This document shows positions 52,675-62,282 of a DNA stretch of 64,000 nucleotides, one piece after another. The position numbers and the translations under genes are program-made. The notes beneath the pieces were generated by a model, which worked only from the letters and a program-made list of their open reading frames with translations, had not been told where the DNA came from and did no database searches. The DNA is from Mucilaginibacter endophyticus (lineage in GTDB: Bacteria > Bacteroidota > Bacteroidia > Sphingobacteriales > Sphingobacteriaceae), in NCBI RefSeq assembly GCF_003351025.1, contig NZ_QPCG01000002.1:434001-498000 (forward strand), in the 5' to 3' direction. Positions within the stretch are counted from its first letter, which is position 1. Each line of letters begins with the position of its first letter.

Positions 52675-53742
52675 TTACTTGTTTACGAAAACAACGCTTC
52701 CCGGGTTAATACCGGTAGTAAGGTTGTATTCTTTTTTACCATTTTTATCAAAAGCAAATACCAAACCGTTTGATTTATAATCTTTGGCATCGGTAACAAA
52801 AACTTCGCCTGTTTGCGTATCAGCTACTACGGCATAAGCGCTGGTAAAGGTTGTGCCGTCGGTAACAAAATTTGATGACAGGGCTTTCAGGTTCTTTACA
52901 TCGTATGTTTTCACTGTTCCGTCTGAAGCTATATAATAAGCAACATCGCCGTTGATTGAAAACGGACCACCTGCAAAGTCGGTTTTAGATTTAACTACAT
53001 CTGTTTTGCTATCAATAATGGTCAGCTCAGGATTGGCCGGATACAAATTGTAAGAGTGAACAAAAACATCGCCATAGCTATCAACGCTAACAGCATATGG
53101 GTTTACGCCAACCTCAAGGGTCTTGGTAACGGCTAAAGTTGTCAAATCAATAATAGATACAGTTTTATCTACGTCAGGATAGCTTAAGCCACCACCATTA
53201 ACCACGTACAATTTACCGTTGCTAACAGCCAGCTGCTCTGGGTTACGGCCAACCGGGATGTATTTACTTACTGTAAGCGTCGCAGTATCTAAAACAGCAA
53301 CATTGTTATCATACAGCGTAACGTAAGCGTTGCCTTTATAAAAAGCAATTGAACGTGGCTCGCGCGATGATTTATCTGCGTTTTGAAAAAGTACCTGTTT
53401 AATTGATTTTGCTGTTTTAGGATTAACCACCTCAACAGTGCCTGATTTATCCACCACGATATACATTTTGGCACCGTATATTTTAAGGTCGTTAGCTGTA
53501 TTGCCTAAACCTTTGCCATTAGCCGACTGGAAAATATCAGCGGTTAAACTTTTAGAGGTGTAATCATAATAAGTTAAAGCGCTATTGGGCGAGCCAAGAT
53601 TACCCTGATCTAAAACGTACAAGCCGGCTCTTTCTGCGGTTGGTTTATCATCGGGTACAACCTTTTTATCCTTATGGCATGATGCCAGGGTAGTAGCAAC
53701 AGCACAGGCTATAAATAAATGTTGGAGTTTAAGTGATTTCAT
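52675..53742 (-). CDS. BtuG-like beta-propeller lipoprotein (DUF5074/YncE type)
   Basis: 355 residues. The lipoprotein signal ends TLASC (C22). The mature protein is a series of YVxD..xxxV blades (LYVLDQGN, IAFYKGNAYVTLYDNN, VSIIDLTTLAV, VDSYGDVFVHS), the repeat of seven-bladed YncE/DUF5074 propellers. In Bacteroides, BtuG of this kind is a surface lipoprotein that binds B12 very tightly and passes it to BtuB. The start is 10 bases after the TonB receptor gene, which supports the same role. B12 contact residues cannot be read by eye. Confidence 0.83.
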   Translation of the reverse strand: MKSLKLQHLFIACAVATTLASCHKDKKVVPDDKPTAERAGLYVLDQGNLGSPNSALTYYDYTSKSLTADIFQSANGKGLGNTANDLKIYGAKMYIVVDKSGTVEVVNPKTAKSIKQVLFQNADKSSREPRSIAFYKGNAYVTLYDNNVAVLDTATLTVSKYIPVGRNPEQLAVSNGKLYVVNGGGLSYPDVDKTVSIIDLTTLAVTKTLEVGVNPYAVSVDSYGDVFVHSYNLYPANPELTIIDSKTDVVKSKTDFAGGPFSINGDVAYYIASDGTVKTYDVKNLKALSSNFVTDGTTFTSAYAVVADTQTGEVFVTDAKDYKSNGLVFAFDKNGKKEYNLTTGINPGSVVFVNK

Positions 53743-53752
53743 GTGTTATGTA

Positions 53753-55786
53753 TTAAATAGTAATTTGAAATGTTAATCGGTATGATCTGCCGGGCATTGG
53801 GTAGCTGCTTATCACAGCATAGCTTTTATTAAACAGGTTGTTTACTTCAAAAGATGCTGCAACCGGCTTTAATCCCGCCAGGAAATTATACACAAATGAG
53901 GCATCGCTTACCGAATACTTGGGCAGATAGTATTCAGGTACGTTATTGCTGTTCTGATATCTTGATGACGAAAAGATTTCATTATAATATATACCAAACT
54001 GCTTATGCGTGAGTCCGGCATTTAACGCCAGTGTATGTTTTGGGGTATATGGGATCTGTTCAAGATAATACAGATCTGTTGGATTGGTTACATCAAGCGC
54101 CTGCTGATAGGTGTAAGCTACACTCAACAAACCTTTCCAATTGTAAAATGGCTTAAATCCACTTTTTAAGATAACGTCAAGTCCTTTAATATCTACTCTA
54201 CCCAAGTTGACAACGGAAGGTGTTTCCGGTGATCTTGTCGGGATATAGGAAATCTTGTCTTTTACATGATTATAATATGCATCGGCGCTGATGTTTATAT
54301 AGTCGAAAATACCAGCAAGGCTTTTGGTGTAAGCGGCTCCAATATTATACTGATCTGTGTATTCCGGCTTTAGAGATCGTGGTACAATGGCATAATAATA
54401 TTGCTCGGCAAAAGTGGTGTTGCGGAAGGTGCTTTTGTAATAAGCCCTTAAAAGCAGGTTTTGACTTGTAAATGGCTTATAAGTAGCAATAACCGCAGGC
54501 GTGAATGCCGACCGTGACGCAGCCGCCGGCCCGCTTTTAACCTCGTCATGAATATATGTATTCAGCAAATTAGCCTGTAAACGCCATTTACCTATACTCA
54601 AATCTGTGGCTATAACATTGAATAAACTTGTCCGGGTTGGGAAAGCGTATTTGTAAACATCAGATTGCAGGTTGCTGATATCAGCATCTGAAGAATAAGA
54701 GATTTTCCAATCAGACGTAAGATTATAAGCTAACGCTCCCGACAAATAAAAATCGTTTTGGCGGTAATGCTCGTCAATTAAGCCGCTGTTATTGTAGACA
54801 CCTGTATCAAGGTAACGTACATAACTATGCGCGTATTTTGCATTAATTAGCAATTGCAAACCACTAACCGCCTTATGCAAATAACCCGACTGGATAAAAA
54901 AGTCTCGGTTTTGCAATCTTTGATTAGTAGGAGCTGCATAATAAACAACCGGACCGGGTAATCCCCGCTTTGAATTATAAAAATTAAATTGAAGGTTGAA
55001 TTTATCACTATCCGATTTTGCCCAATATAAGCCACCGTCTGCCTGCTGAACGTGCACATCGCCGTTCTTGCGGGTTGCCAACGTATCTGAACCGTCGCCG
55101 GCTTCGCGATATTTATATCGTCCGTTAGCTTCCTGAACGGAACTGTTTATAACGAACGACCAATATTTGCTGAGCCTTTGCTGCCACTGCAAATAAGGGT
55201 TCACCAGTCCGAATGAACCGCCTTTAATTCCGGCTATAATATTATAAGGCTTCCGCTCATCTAATACCGGATGGATCGTTTTAATAGCAAGTACATTAGC
55301 CGAAGCATAAGCACGGGCCGTTTGCAAAATATCGGTTGGCTGGGCGTTGTATAAAACGATTTCTTCAACGTTGTTTAGGTTGAACTTGCTGAGATCAATT
55401 TGCCCATTCTGCGCGTCGTTAAGCTGCACCCCGTTGTATAAAACCGCCGTATTATCGGCGCCAAGGCTTCGAACCGAAACAGTCTTCAGGCCGCCAATGC
55501 CTCCGTAATCCGAGATATTAACACCCGCAAAATTTCGGATGGCGTCGGCCACGTTAAATGATGCGGTCCGTTTAAAATCGGCGGTAGATATTGATTGCGC
55601 GGGGGCCGAACTTTGAATTTGAGGAATAGCCGACGATGATACTTTAACTTCATTAAGTTTCTTTGTGGTATCTGATTGGGCCAAAGCCTTGTTGCCTAAC
55701 ACTACCTGGGTAACTACCAATAACAAACCGCACCCTTTTATAGGTAAGCGTTGTTTGTAAAAAAATACAGGTAAGCGTTTTTTCAT
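53753..55786 (-). CDS. btuB: TonB-dependent outer-membrane receptor (BtuB-like)
   Basis: 677 residues from the ATG at 55786. A longer frame to 55858 reads through leader RNA, and the signal-bearing start is MKKRLPVFFYKQR. The plug domain follows the signal (LNEVKVSSSAI as TonB box region, SVRSLGADNTAVLYNGVQLNDAQNG), then a 22-strand-type barrel ending YRLTFQITI. It is the first gene after the cobalamin riboswitch and is followed by the BtuG-like gene, so cobalamin or cobinamide is the likely ligand. Uptake needs TonB-ExbBD, which are not in the window. Confidence 0.9.
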   Translation of the reverse strand: MKKRLPVFFYKQRLPIKGCGLLLVVTQVVLGNKALAQSDTTKKLNEVKVSSSAIPQIQSSAPAQSISTADFKRTASFNVADAIRNFAGVNISDYGGIGGLKTVSVRSLGADNTAVLYNGVQLNDAQNGQIDLSKFNLNNVEEIVLYNAQPTDILQTARAYASANVLAIKTIHPVLDERKPYNIIAGIKGGSFGLVNPYLQWQQRLSKYWSFVINSSVQEANGRYKYREAGDGSDTLATRKNGDVHVQQADGGLYWAKSDSDKFNLQFNFYNSKRGLPGPVVYYAAPTNQRLQNRDFFIQSGYLHKAVSGLQLLINAKYAHSYVRYLDTGVYNNSGLIDEHYRQNDFYLSGALAYNLTSDWKISYSSDADISNLQSDVYKYAFPTRTSLFNVIATDLSIGKWRLQANLLNTYIHDEVKSGPAAASRSAFTPAVIATYKPFTSQNLLLRAYYKSTFRNTTFAEQYYYAIVPRSLKPEYTDQYNIGAAYTKSLAGIFDYINISADAYYNHVKDKISYIPTRSPETPSVVNLGRVDIKGLDVILKSGFKPFYNWKGLLSVAYTYQQALDVTNPTDLYYLEQIPYTPKHTLALNAGLTHKQFGIYYNEIFSSSRYQNSNNVPEYYLPKYSVSDASFVYNFLAGLKPVAASFEVNNLFNKSYAVISSYPMPGRSYRLTFQITI

Positions 55787-55889
55787 GTCCGCGACAAAAC
55801 TCAATTGTTGGAAGATTTTGAAATGAAAACACACCAAATGAAGAGCATTCACATTCAAGCTTCAATCCCCGAAAGCTTTGAATAATATA

Positions 55890-56040
55890 TAATGCCTTGG
55901 CAGGTCTTCTGACTTACTCCCCATTTTGCCTGGTCTTCCCTCCTGTTTACAGAAAGTGACTTTATAGATTGGCAACGGTTACGGAGCTTACAGCTGCGGG
56001 ACAGTTACGGACTCACACCGTATTCCCTTTTAATTCATTA
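55890..56040 (-). ncRNA. Cobalamin riboswitch
   Basis: On the minus strand the order is: AAAAGGGAA, GTGTGAGTCCG, ACTGTCCCGCAGCTGTAAGC, GTCACT, GGGAAGACC, and the B12 box AGTCAGAAGACCTGCC (55899-55914). All are conserved pieces of the adenosylcobalamin aptamer in correct order. It ends about 100 bases before the TonB receptor start. The leader 55787-55889 includes an AAGCTT...AAGCTT pairing that may be part of the expression platform. When B12 is plentiful, transport genes should be off. Confidence 0.95.
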
Positions 56041-56124
56041 AAAAATAGTTTAATGAAACCTAAAACGCCGTAAAAGTACAATAAGTATCTGTTAACCTCA
56101 AACTACATAGTTATATTTAGCAGA

Positions 56125-57381
56125 ATGAAACGTTTCTTCTTTTTATTACTACTGATGCAGGCTTTCTGCAGCTTTGCCCAACAGCCTGATACCGTTTTTC
56201 TAAAAAGCCTGCTAAATAACCGTCCTGAGTTATTTTCCGGCATACTAAACCATCCCGCACAAAACGAGGTACAAATTATATACACCCGGATAGACAGGGA
56301 CAAAAACAATATTCCGCATTTTACCGCATATAGTTATCGCCTTAATCCTCATCACTATTTTTACCCCGCCAGCACCGTAAAACTGCCTACAGCCATATTT
56401 GCCCTTGAAAAGTTAAATAAGTTAAATGCAAAAGGTTTAGACCGCAGATCGGTCATGATCACCGATAGCTCATTTGCCGGTCAAACTAAAGTTAAGTTGG
56501 ATACGTCGTCTTCAAGCGGCTTACCCAGTATCGAAAATTATATCAAAAAGATCTTATTGGTAAGCGATAATGACGCTTATAACAGGCTTTATGAATTTGT
56601 TGGCCGGGCAGAGATCAACCAAAAGCTCAAGAAATACGGGCTGAACAATACCCGCATTGTGGGCCGCCTGGCCATTGGTGATGCGGGTGAAAGTACAAGG
56701 CATACCAACCCCATTGATTTTTATATTGGCGATAAACTGGTTTATCACAAACCTGGGCTTTATGATGCTTTAAACTATCCCATGCAATTGGAAAATATGC
56801 TGCAGGGCAAAGCTTACTTGGATAGCAGCGACCGGCTGGTTAATAAACCACTTGACTTTTCCGAAAAGAACGTTTATTCCCTTGCCAATCAACAGATGGT
56901 CCTTAAACGGCTGCTGTTTCCGGAAACTTTTCCTAAAGCACAACAATTTGATTTAACGGCAGATGATTATCACTTCATTTATCGCTATATGAGCACTTTA
57001 CCTACCGAAAATATAAAACCGACCTATCACCGGCCCGAATACTTTCCGGCATTTTGTAAGTTTCTATTTTATGGAGGCGATAGTACGGCTGTAATAAATC
57101 CCGATATCAGAATCTTTAATAAAGTTGGCGACAGCTATGGTTATGATATTGACAACGCCTATATAGTCGATTTTAAAAACAAGGTGGAGTTTCTGCTTAG
57201 CGCGGTTGTTCAGTCAAACGAAGATGGTATATTGAATGATAATAAATATGAGTATGCAACGGTTTGCCTGCCTTTCCTGAAAAACCTTGGACAAGTCATA
57301 TATCAATATGAATTAAAACGTCCCAAAAAGCATTTACCCGATTTAACTAAATTTAAATTCAGCTATAGCAATAAGCAATAA
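56125..57381 (+). CDS. Exported class A beta-lactamase-fold serine hydrolase
   Basis: 418 residues. The signal ends SFAQ near residue 19. Active-site elements follow class A order: S83-TVK86 (PASTVKLPTA), SDN at 147-149 (LVSDNDAYN) and KVGDSYGYD in place of KTG. The general base Glu166 equivalent is not evident and the protein is longer than true beta-lactamases (about 290), so a peptidase or unknown hydrolase is likely. The gene is divergent from the B12 operon. Confidence 0.8.
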   Translation: MKRFFFLLLLMQAFCSFAQQPDTVFLKSLLNNRPELFSGILNHPAQNEVQIIYTRIDRDKNNIPHFTAYSYRLNPHHYFYPASTVKLPTAIFALEKLNKLNAKGLDRRSVMITDSSFAGQTKVKLDTSSSSGLPSIENYIKKILLVSDNDAYNRLYEFVGRAEINQKLKKYGLNNTRIVGRLAIGDAGESTRHTNPIDFYIGDKLVYHKPGLYDALNYPMQLENMLQGKAYLDSSDRLVNKPLDFSEKNVYSLANQQMVLKRLLFPETFPKAQQFDLTADDYHFIYRYMSTLPTENIKPTYHRPEYFPAFCKFLFYGGDSTAVINPDIRIFNKVGDSYGYDIDNAYIVDFKNKVEFLLSAVVQSNEDGILNDNKYEYATVCLPFLKNLGQVIYQYELKRPKKHLPDLTKFKFSYSNKQ

Positions 57382-57445
57382 AATTCACTTCAGGAAAACT
57401 TAGTAGCGTCAAAGGTGTTCTAAAAACGACAATTATTTAAAACCT

Positions 57446-58180
57446 ATGGCAACTACGATAGTAAAATATACCGACAATTACCCCGTACTCTACGGCGACG
57501 ACCGTATTAACCTGAACTGGCCGGAGCGTTTTACCTCCATAGCCGGCGGGATGAAACTTGGTTTTTCGGGCTTTAAAAACATTTTTAAAAATCCGCTTGC
57601 AAGCATCGTAAAGATTGGAGCCGGCGGGTACCTTTTAAACCGGGGCATTACCGGTCATTGTGAACTTTATAAACGTATTGGCAAACTATCAACCAATCCA
57701 ATAAACGTCAATATCCGGTCGTCATTTACAGTTAATAAACCGAGGGAAAAAGTTTACCAATTTTGGCGTAAACTGGATAATTTACCGCTTTTCATGAAAC
57801 ACCTGGAAAGCGTGGAGGTAATTGATTCAAAGTATTCACATTGGACACTGAAATTACCTAAAAATGTAGCTACTGTTAGCTGGCATGCCGAAATTGTGCA
57901 AGATGAGCCTAACGAAATGATTGGATGGAGCTCGCTTTCCGATTCCACGATCAATAACGCAGGTAAAGTCCGCTTTCAGGATACCATAGATGGTCAGGGC
58001 ACCATCGTCGATGTTGTCATCAGCTATCAGCCGCCTGCTGGTGGTGTAGGCGCGGGCATAGCTAAAATACTAAACCCTGTATTCAAAAATATGGTTGATA
58101 AGGATATTCAGAATTTTAAGCAGTATATGGATATCAACAATGATCCCGAAGAATTTGTAAATGTTATTATTGTTGAATAG
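57446..58180 (+). CDS. SRPBCC-family protein with N-terminal DUF2892-like segment
   Basis: 244 residues. The first part (NLNWPERFTSIAGGMKLGFSGF...GAGGYLLNRGITGHC) looks like the YgaP-type DUF2892 membrane or amphipathic hairpin. From about residue 90 (INVNIRSSFTVNKPREKVYQFW) a coenzyme-Q-binding/START-like SRPBCC domain runs to the C-terminus. Similar pairings are common in stress-linked Bacteroidota proteins. It may bind a lipid or quinone at the membrane. Confidence 0.8.
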   Translation: MATTIVKYTDNYPVLYGDDRINLNWPERFTSIAGGMKLGFSGFKNIFKNPLASIVKIGAGGYLLNRGITGHCELYKRIGKLSTNPINVNIRSSFTVNKPREKVYQFWRKLDNLPLFMKHLESVEVIDSKYSHWTLKLPKNVATVSWHAEIVQDEPNEMIGWSSLSDSTINNAGKVRFQDTIDGQGTIVDVVISYQPPAGGVGAGIAKILNPVFKNMVDKDIQNFKQYMDINNDPEEFVNVIIVE

Positions 58181-58206
58181 CGCGTTTATTGCAGCTAATT
58201 TTCAGA

Positions 58207-58242
58207 AAAGCCCGATAATTAAAAAATTATCAGGCTTTTTTA
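58207..58242 (+). terminator. Hairpin terminator after the SRPBCC gene
   Basis: AAAAGCCCGATAATT and AATTATCAGGCTTTT pair with one mismatch and a T-rich tail follows. From here to the kinase start at 58490 I see only AT-rich sequence with no recognised element. Confidence 0.8.
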
Positions 58243-58489
58243 TTTTATAACCTGTGGTTAAAGCAATCTTCTTTTTTTGATAATATCTGTGGTGTTTAAC
58301 ATTTACGAAAATCATTTCATAAATCGCCGGTTAAATATTAAGTAGGTACAAAAACTAACGGCATGCTATTGAGCTAACAACGGTTGATTGTATCATTTTT
58401 ATCATTATCATTGTTCCTCAAAATATCAATGCCGGGCTTTATCAGGTTCTTCAATCAGTAATTTACGGCCTATTGATAATTATAACTAT

Positions 58490-60181
58490 ATGAACGTTTT
58501 ATCAAGGAAGATACTGCTTGCTTTTTTAGCCTTCACCATAATCTTAGTTATTGCGGCTCTTTTTGTAAGGGACAAGATCGCCGAAAGACTGGCTCATACA
58601 GCCCAGGTATCGCACCTCATGGATCTTAATAATTCCAGACCGCAGCAGGCCCTTTTACTACTTCACCAGGCCGAGGATTTGTTTCAATCATCATTGGTAA
58701 ATGGCGACCCGGCTAAAAGTAAAGCATATCAGGCCAAGCTTTCATTAGCTTTTGCCGAAATTGATACGCTGTTAAATATGCAGCACGATACTGCCAAACT
58801 AAATCCGGAGCAGCGTAAACAACTCCATGCATGGCATGATCAAAAAATAAAGCTTTCTGCTGATCTTCTCTCCGCCCGGCATGACTTTGACTCACTGCTA
58901 ACAACCTCTTCTGACCTTAATCTTGCAACTGCTCAAAATAAGCTTGCTGTAAAAAGCAGCCAAAAAGTTCAAAACAGCACGGATACTATCACCCAGCAAG
59001 GTAAACTAAAAAGAAAGGGCTTTTTTGCCAGGATAAAAGAAGCTATAAAAAACAAAAACGCCTATGCAAGCGGATCCGGGGGCGTTGTCATTAATCACCG
59101 TACGCGGATTTATGTTGACTCGGTTACCCAAAAGCTTCGCACTAAAGACAAATCAAACTACCTGAATAAGCTGAAGCAGTTACAACAAAGCAACTCTAAA
59201 TTGCAGGAAACACAAAGGCAGCTTATTGCCCTTAACATGCGGATCACCCATAAAATGGAACAGTTGATCAGCACCATTAAGGATATCAACTATAGCTTAA
59301 CCGACGCCTTTAAGGGCCTGGCTTTTAACAGCTACCTGGAAACAACAAGCTTACTGAACAAACTTTACCTGAGCGCGCTTTTGCTATTGCTGGCTTTTGC
59401 CGTATTGCTGATTGTATTTGTTGTTAAACTGGGCCAATCCGAAGATCTTTTATTGAAGGAAAACGAACGCGCTGTAATGATAGCGCGCCAAAAAATGGAT
59501 CTCCTGCTGCACATGAGCCATGAAATCCGTAACCCGCTTACTTCCATAAATGGCTTCCTGTATATTTTCAGCAGAACTACGCTTACGCCAAAACAATCAG
59601 AAATGCTGGGTACTGTGCGGGCATCATCCGACTTGTTGCTGCAAACCCTTAATGATACGCTTGATGCCGCTAAAATGGAAAGTAGCGAACTGAAGATCCA
59701 CAATGATCCTTTTTGCCCGGACAAAACGTTGAAGGAGGTAATTGAAAGTATGGCATTCAGCGCAGATAAGAAACAACTGCAATTAAGCTATGATTTCCAG
59801 GGCGACCCGGAAGCCGAAGTTTTAGGCGATAGTTTCAGACTTAAACAGATTATCGTGAACCTTGTAAGCAATGCCATTAAATATACCGAGACGGGTAACG
59901 TTAAAATTAATGCCACGCTAAAATTAGCTGGTGGTAAAGGTGGGTTAACTGTTAATATTGTTGATACAGGAGCAGGTATCAGCCAGGAACAGCAGGTTAG
60001 CCTGTTTTCAAAATACTATCAAACTAACTCGGCAAAAGGTAATACCGGCACCGGCCTTGGTTTATATATCTGCAAGCAATTGATCGAACTGCAAAAAGGA
60101 AATATCAGCGTAAAAAGCGATGCAGGCAAAGGAAGTACATTCAGCTTTGAAATTCCTTATGAAAAGTATGAAATTGATTAA
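58490..60181 (+). CDS. Membrane-bound sensor histidine kinase
   Basis: 563 residues from the ATG at 58490; the frame continues upstream but the first membrane helix follows this Met (LLAFLAFTIILVIAALFV). A long polar sensor region (about 30-290) is coiled-coil-like and lies between that helix and the second at about 293-315. HisKA has H344 in LHMSHEIRNPLTS. HATPase_c has NLVSNAIKYTETG, DTGAGIS and GTGLGLYICKQL. No receiver or partner gene is adjacent, so it is an orphan kinase; the lone receiver near 7.3 kb is one possible partner. Confidence 0.93.
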   Translation: MNVLSRKILLAFLAFTIILVIAALFVRDKIAERLAHTAQVSHLMDLNNSRPQQALLLLHQAEDLFQSSLVNGDPAKSKAYQAKLSLAFAEIDTLLNMQHDTAKLNPEQRKQLHAWHDQKIKLSADLLSARHDFDSLLTTSSDLNLATAQNKLAVKSSQKVQNSTDTITQQGKLKRKGFFARIKEAIKNKNAYASGSGGVVINHRTRIYVDSVTQKLRTKDKSNYLNKLKQLQQSNSKLQETQRQLIALNMRITHKMEQLISTIKDINYSLTDAFKGLAFNSYLETTSLLNKLYLSALLLLLAFAVLLIVFVVKLGQSEDLLLKENERAVMIARQKMDLLLHMSHEIRNPLTSINGFLYIFSRTTLTPKQSEMLGTVRASSDLLLQTLNDTLDAAKMESSELKIHNDPFCPDKTLKEVIESMAFSADKKQLQLSYDFQGDPEAEVLGDSFRLKQIIVNLVSNAIKYTETGNVKINATLKLAGGKGGLTVNIVDTGAGISQEQQVSLFSKYYQTNSAKGNTGTGLGLYICKQLIELQKGNISVKSDAGKGSTFSFEIPYEKYEID

Positions 60182-60187
60182 CCGGTT

Positions 60188-61387
60188 TTAGGCCCGGAAG
60201 CTTTTTAACTTCCAGCCAATTACTAAACACAGCAAGAGGCCTAACAGCACCATCCCCATACTGAACGGAAAAATATAAAGCATCCCGAAGTGGCTTGCTA
60301 CCCCGCCTACCAATGGCCCGGTTAGCCCAAGCGAAATATCCAGGAACAAACCATAGGCACCCAATGCAGCCCCTTTGTTCGAGCCTGGCACTAACTTTAC
60401 TGCCTCCACTCCCAGCGCCGGAAAAACCAGCGAAAAGCCCAAGCCAGTTATGCCTGCGCCTATCAGCGCAATTTCAGGCATATTAGCCAGCCAAAGTACC
60501 ATTAGCCCTACCGACTCCAATGCTATACATGCTACGGATGTTTTTAAACCTCCGTAATTATCGATTGCTCCGGCAAATATTAAACGGCCAAGGATAAAGA
60601 AAACGCTGAATACCGAAAGACAAAGCACCGCGTTAGTCCAGTTAAGATAGGCGTAATAGAGCGTTATAAACGTGGAAATAGTACCGAAACCCAAAGCAGC
60701 AAGGGTTAGACAGATGCCGTAGGGCGCAACAGTTTTAAGTACCGAAACAAATGATTTCCGTTGCTCGGAACTTTTGATCAATGCATCGGCCTTTCTTTTG
60801 GCCAATAAATAACCGCCAATTCCAAGTATAAAAACTACAATGCTGATACCGGCGATGCCGTAGTTATTATCAAGCAATATGCCTACGGGAGCACCTATTG
60901 CAAGCCCTCCGTAACTCGCGATACCATTATAAGATATCGCCTTTGCAGTATTTTGTTCACCAACTGTATTGATACTCCAGTTTATCGGGCTTGAGCCTAT
61001 TAACCCTTCTGCAAAGCCTGTCACAAGTCGTGTAAGTGCTATAAGCCCTAAGCATAGTTCGCGATGATCTTTAAATAAAAAGGCGACAAACAAAAGCAAA
61101 CCACTAATTGCAAAGCCCGTCGTCCCGGAAAGAAGAGCCGTTTTTGGGCCCTTTTTATCAATGATATTCCCTGCGTAACCTCTGAATAAAAAGGTGCTCA
61201 GGTATTGCAGACTGATAACCACACCGGCTACCATGGCGTTATAGCCTAACTGATTGTGTATAAAAACCGGAAGCACTCCAAGACTTAGTCCAATCGTAAA
61301 ATATCCGATGAAAGTAAATTTAACAAACCCTGCTATTTCTAATGCGATTGATGACGTTCGGCTTTTTATACTCGATCCTGCTTCCAT
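60188..61387 (-). CDS. MFS transporter, arabinose-efflux/YhhS-like
   Basis: 399 residues, twelve helices. FRGYAGNIIDKKGPKTALLSG is the loop 2-3 motif, and TRLVTGFAEGLIGSSPINWS together with FSLVFPALGVEAVKLVP recall the YhhS/YfcJ-type UPF0226 group of putative efflux proteins. The substrate is unknown. Its 3' end is 6 bases from the kinase gene in convergent orientation. Confidence 0.88.
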   Translation of the reverse strand: MEAGSSIKSRTSSIALEIAGFVKFTFIGYFTIGLSLGVLPVFIHNQLGYNAMVAGVVISLQYLSTFLFRGYAGNIIDKKGPKTALLSGTTGFAISGLLLFVAFLFKDHRELCLGLIALTRLVTGFAEGLIGSSPINWSINTVGEQNTAKAISYNGIASYGGLAIGAPVGILLDNNYGIAGISIVVFILGIGGYLLAKRKADALIKSSEQRKSFVSVLKTVAPYGICLTLAALGFGTISTFITLYYAYLNWTNAVLCLSVFSVFFILGRLIFAGAIDNYGGLKTSVACIALESVGLMVLWLANMPEIALIGAGITGLGFSLVFPALGVEAVKLVPGSNKGAALGAYGLFLDISLGLTGPLVGGVASHFGMLYIFPFSMGMVLLGLLLCLVIGWKLKSFRA

Positions 61388-61471
61388 CTCGCAAAGATAG
61401 GTAGTTTCGGCGCCCGATTAAGTGTAAATTATACGCTTTACTTTTAATTAACATTTCAGGCAGTAGTGCTA

Positions 61472-62218
61472 CTACTTCAGGCACAGGATTATTCCCTCAA
61501 TAACACGCTTGGTTTCTTCCGGGTCGCCCACCTGGATACAATCCGCTCCGGTTGTACGGGCCGGGTGGTCATTACCTCCCTCAAACAAAGCATCGCCTAT
61601 AAATATCATTTGCTTGATGCTGATCTCCAATGTATGCTGCAACTTATGAATGCCATAAGCTTTATCAATTCCTGGCTTTGTTATATCAATAGAGGTAGCC
61701 CCTCCAATTTGCACCGAAAATCCAGAGAGCGTTTTATCAAGTATGGCTTTAATCTTTTTACGTTTAGCGTATTTGGGGTCCCACTTTTTCTTTTCGTCCA
61801 GTGGCGCGTGCTGGCCTAATGCAGAAAATGTAATCTGACTCCCTCGATCTTCTATCTGATTGCCCCATGTTTTCCTGAATTTAATCCCGGAGGCATCAAT
61901 GGCTTCATTTAATTTACTGACAATCTCCTGCCTTTCTGGATCCGTGAAATCTTCGGAATAAAGTTTTTTCCAACTACCTTTTTTATACTGATAATATTTG
62001 GTGCCGCAAGTTGGTAAAATTGACAGGTTTTTAATTGATTTTTTGCCAGGCAGGTTTGACAGTACCTGTTTTTCAAACTGGGGCCAGTCGCCGCCCGATA
62101 TAATGGCCACTTTTGCAACTTTCATCAAATTGGTCAAAAGCGTGGCCATTTCCTGATCAAGCGCGGCCTTACTTTCGGCAAGGGTGCCGTCCAAATCAAA
62201 TATGATGAGTTTTTTCAT
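61472..62218 (-). CDS. HAD-IIB hydrolase resembling eukaryotic-type phosphomannomutase
   Basis: 248 residues. Motif I is IFDLDGTLAESK and motif II is AIISGGDW. The cap has the PMM-like pattern EDRGSQITFSALGQHAPLDEK, then VQIGGATSIDITKPGIDKAYGI, and motif IV is FIGDALFEGGND. In the eukaryotic PMM enzymes these parts carry mannose-1/6-phosphate mutase activity; here phosphatase or mutase cannot be told apart. It would be cytoplasmic and could feed GDP-mannose formation. Confidence 0.83.
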   Translation of the reverse strand: MKKLIIFDLDGTLAESKAALDQEMATLLTNLMKVAKVAIISGGDWPQFEKQVLSNLPGKKSIKNLSILPTCGTKYYQYKKGSWKKLYSEDFTDPERQEIVSKLNEAIDASGIKFRKTWGNQIEDRGSQITFSALGQHAPLDEKKKWDPKYAKRKKIKAILDKTLSGFSVQIGGATSIDITKPGIDKAYGIHKLQHTLEISIKQMIFIGDALFEGGNDHPARTTGADCIQVGDPEETKRVIEGIILCLK

Positions 62219-62282
62219 TTCCGGTAGATATCAAACTAATATCCGAACAGCAATCGGCAGCACTTGTTTTATAACAATACCG

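Noticed and set aside
56125..57381. Class A beta-lactamase resistance gene
   Set aside because: SxxK and SDN exist but the protein is 418 residues, the Glu166 equivalent is not seen, and the third motif is KVG.
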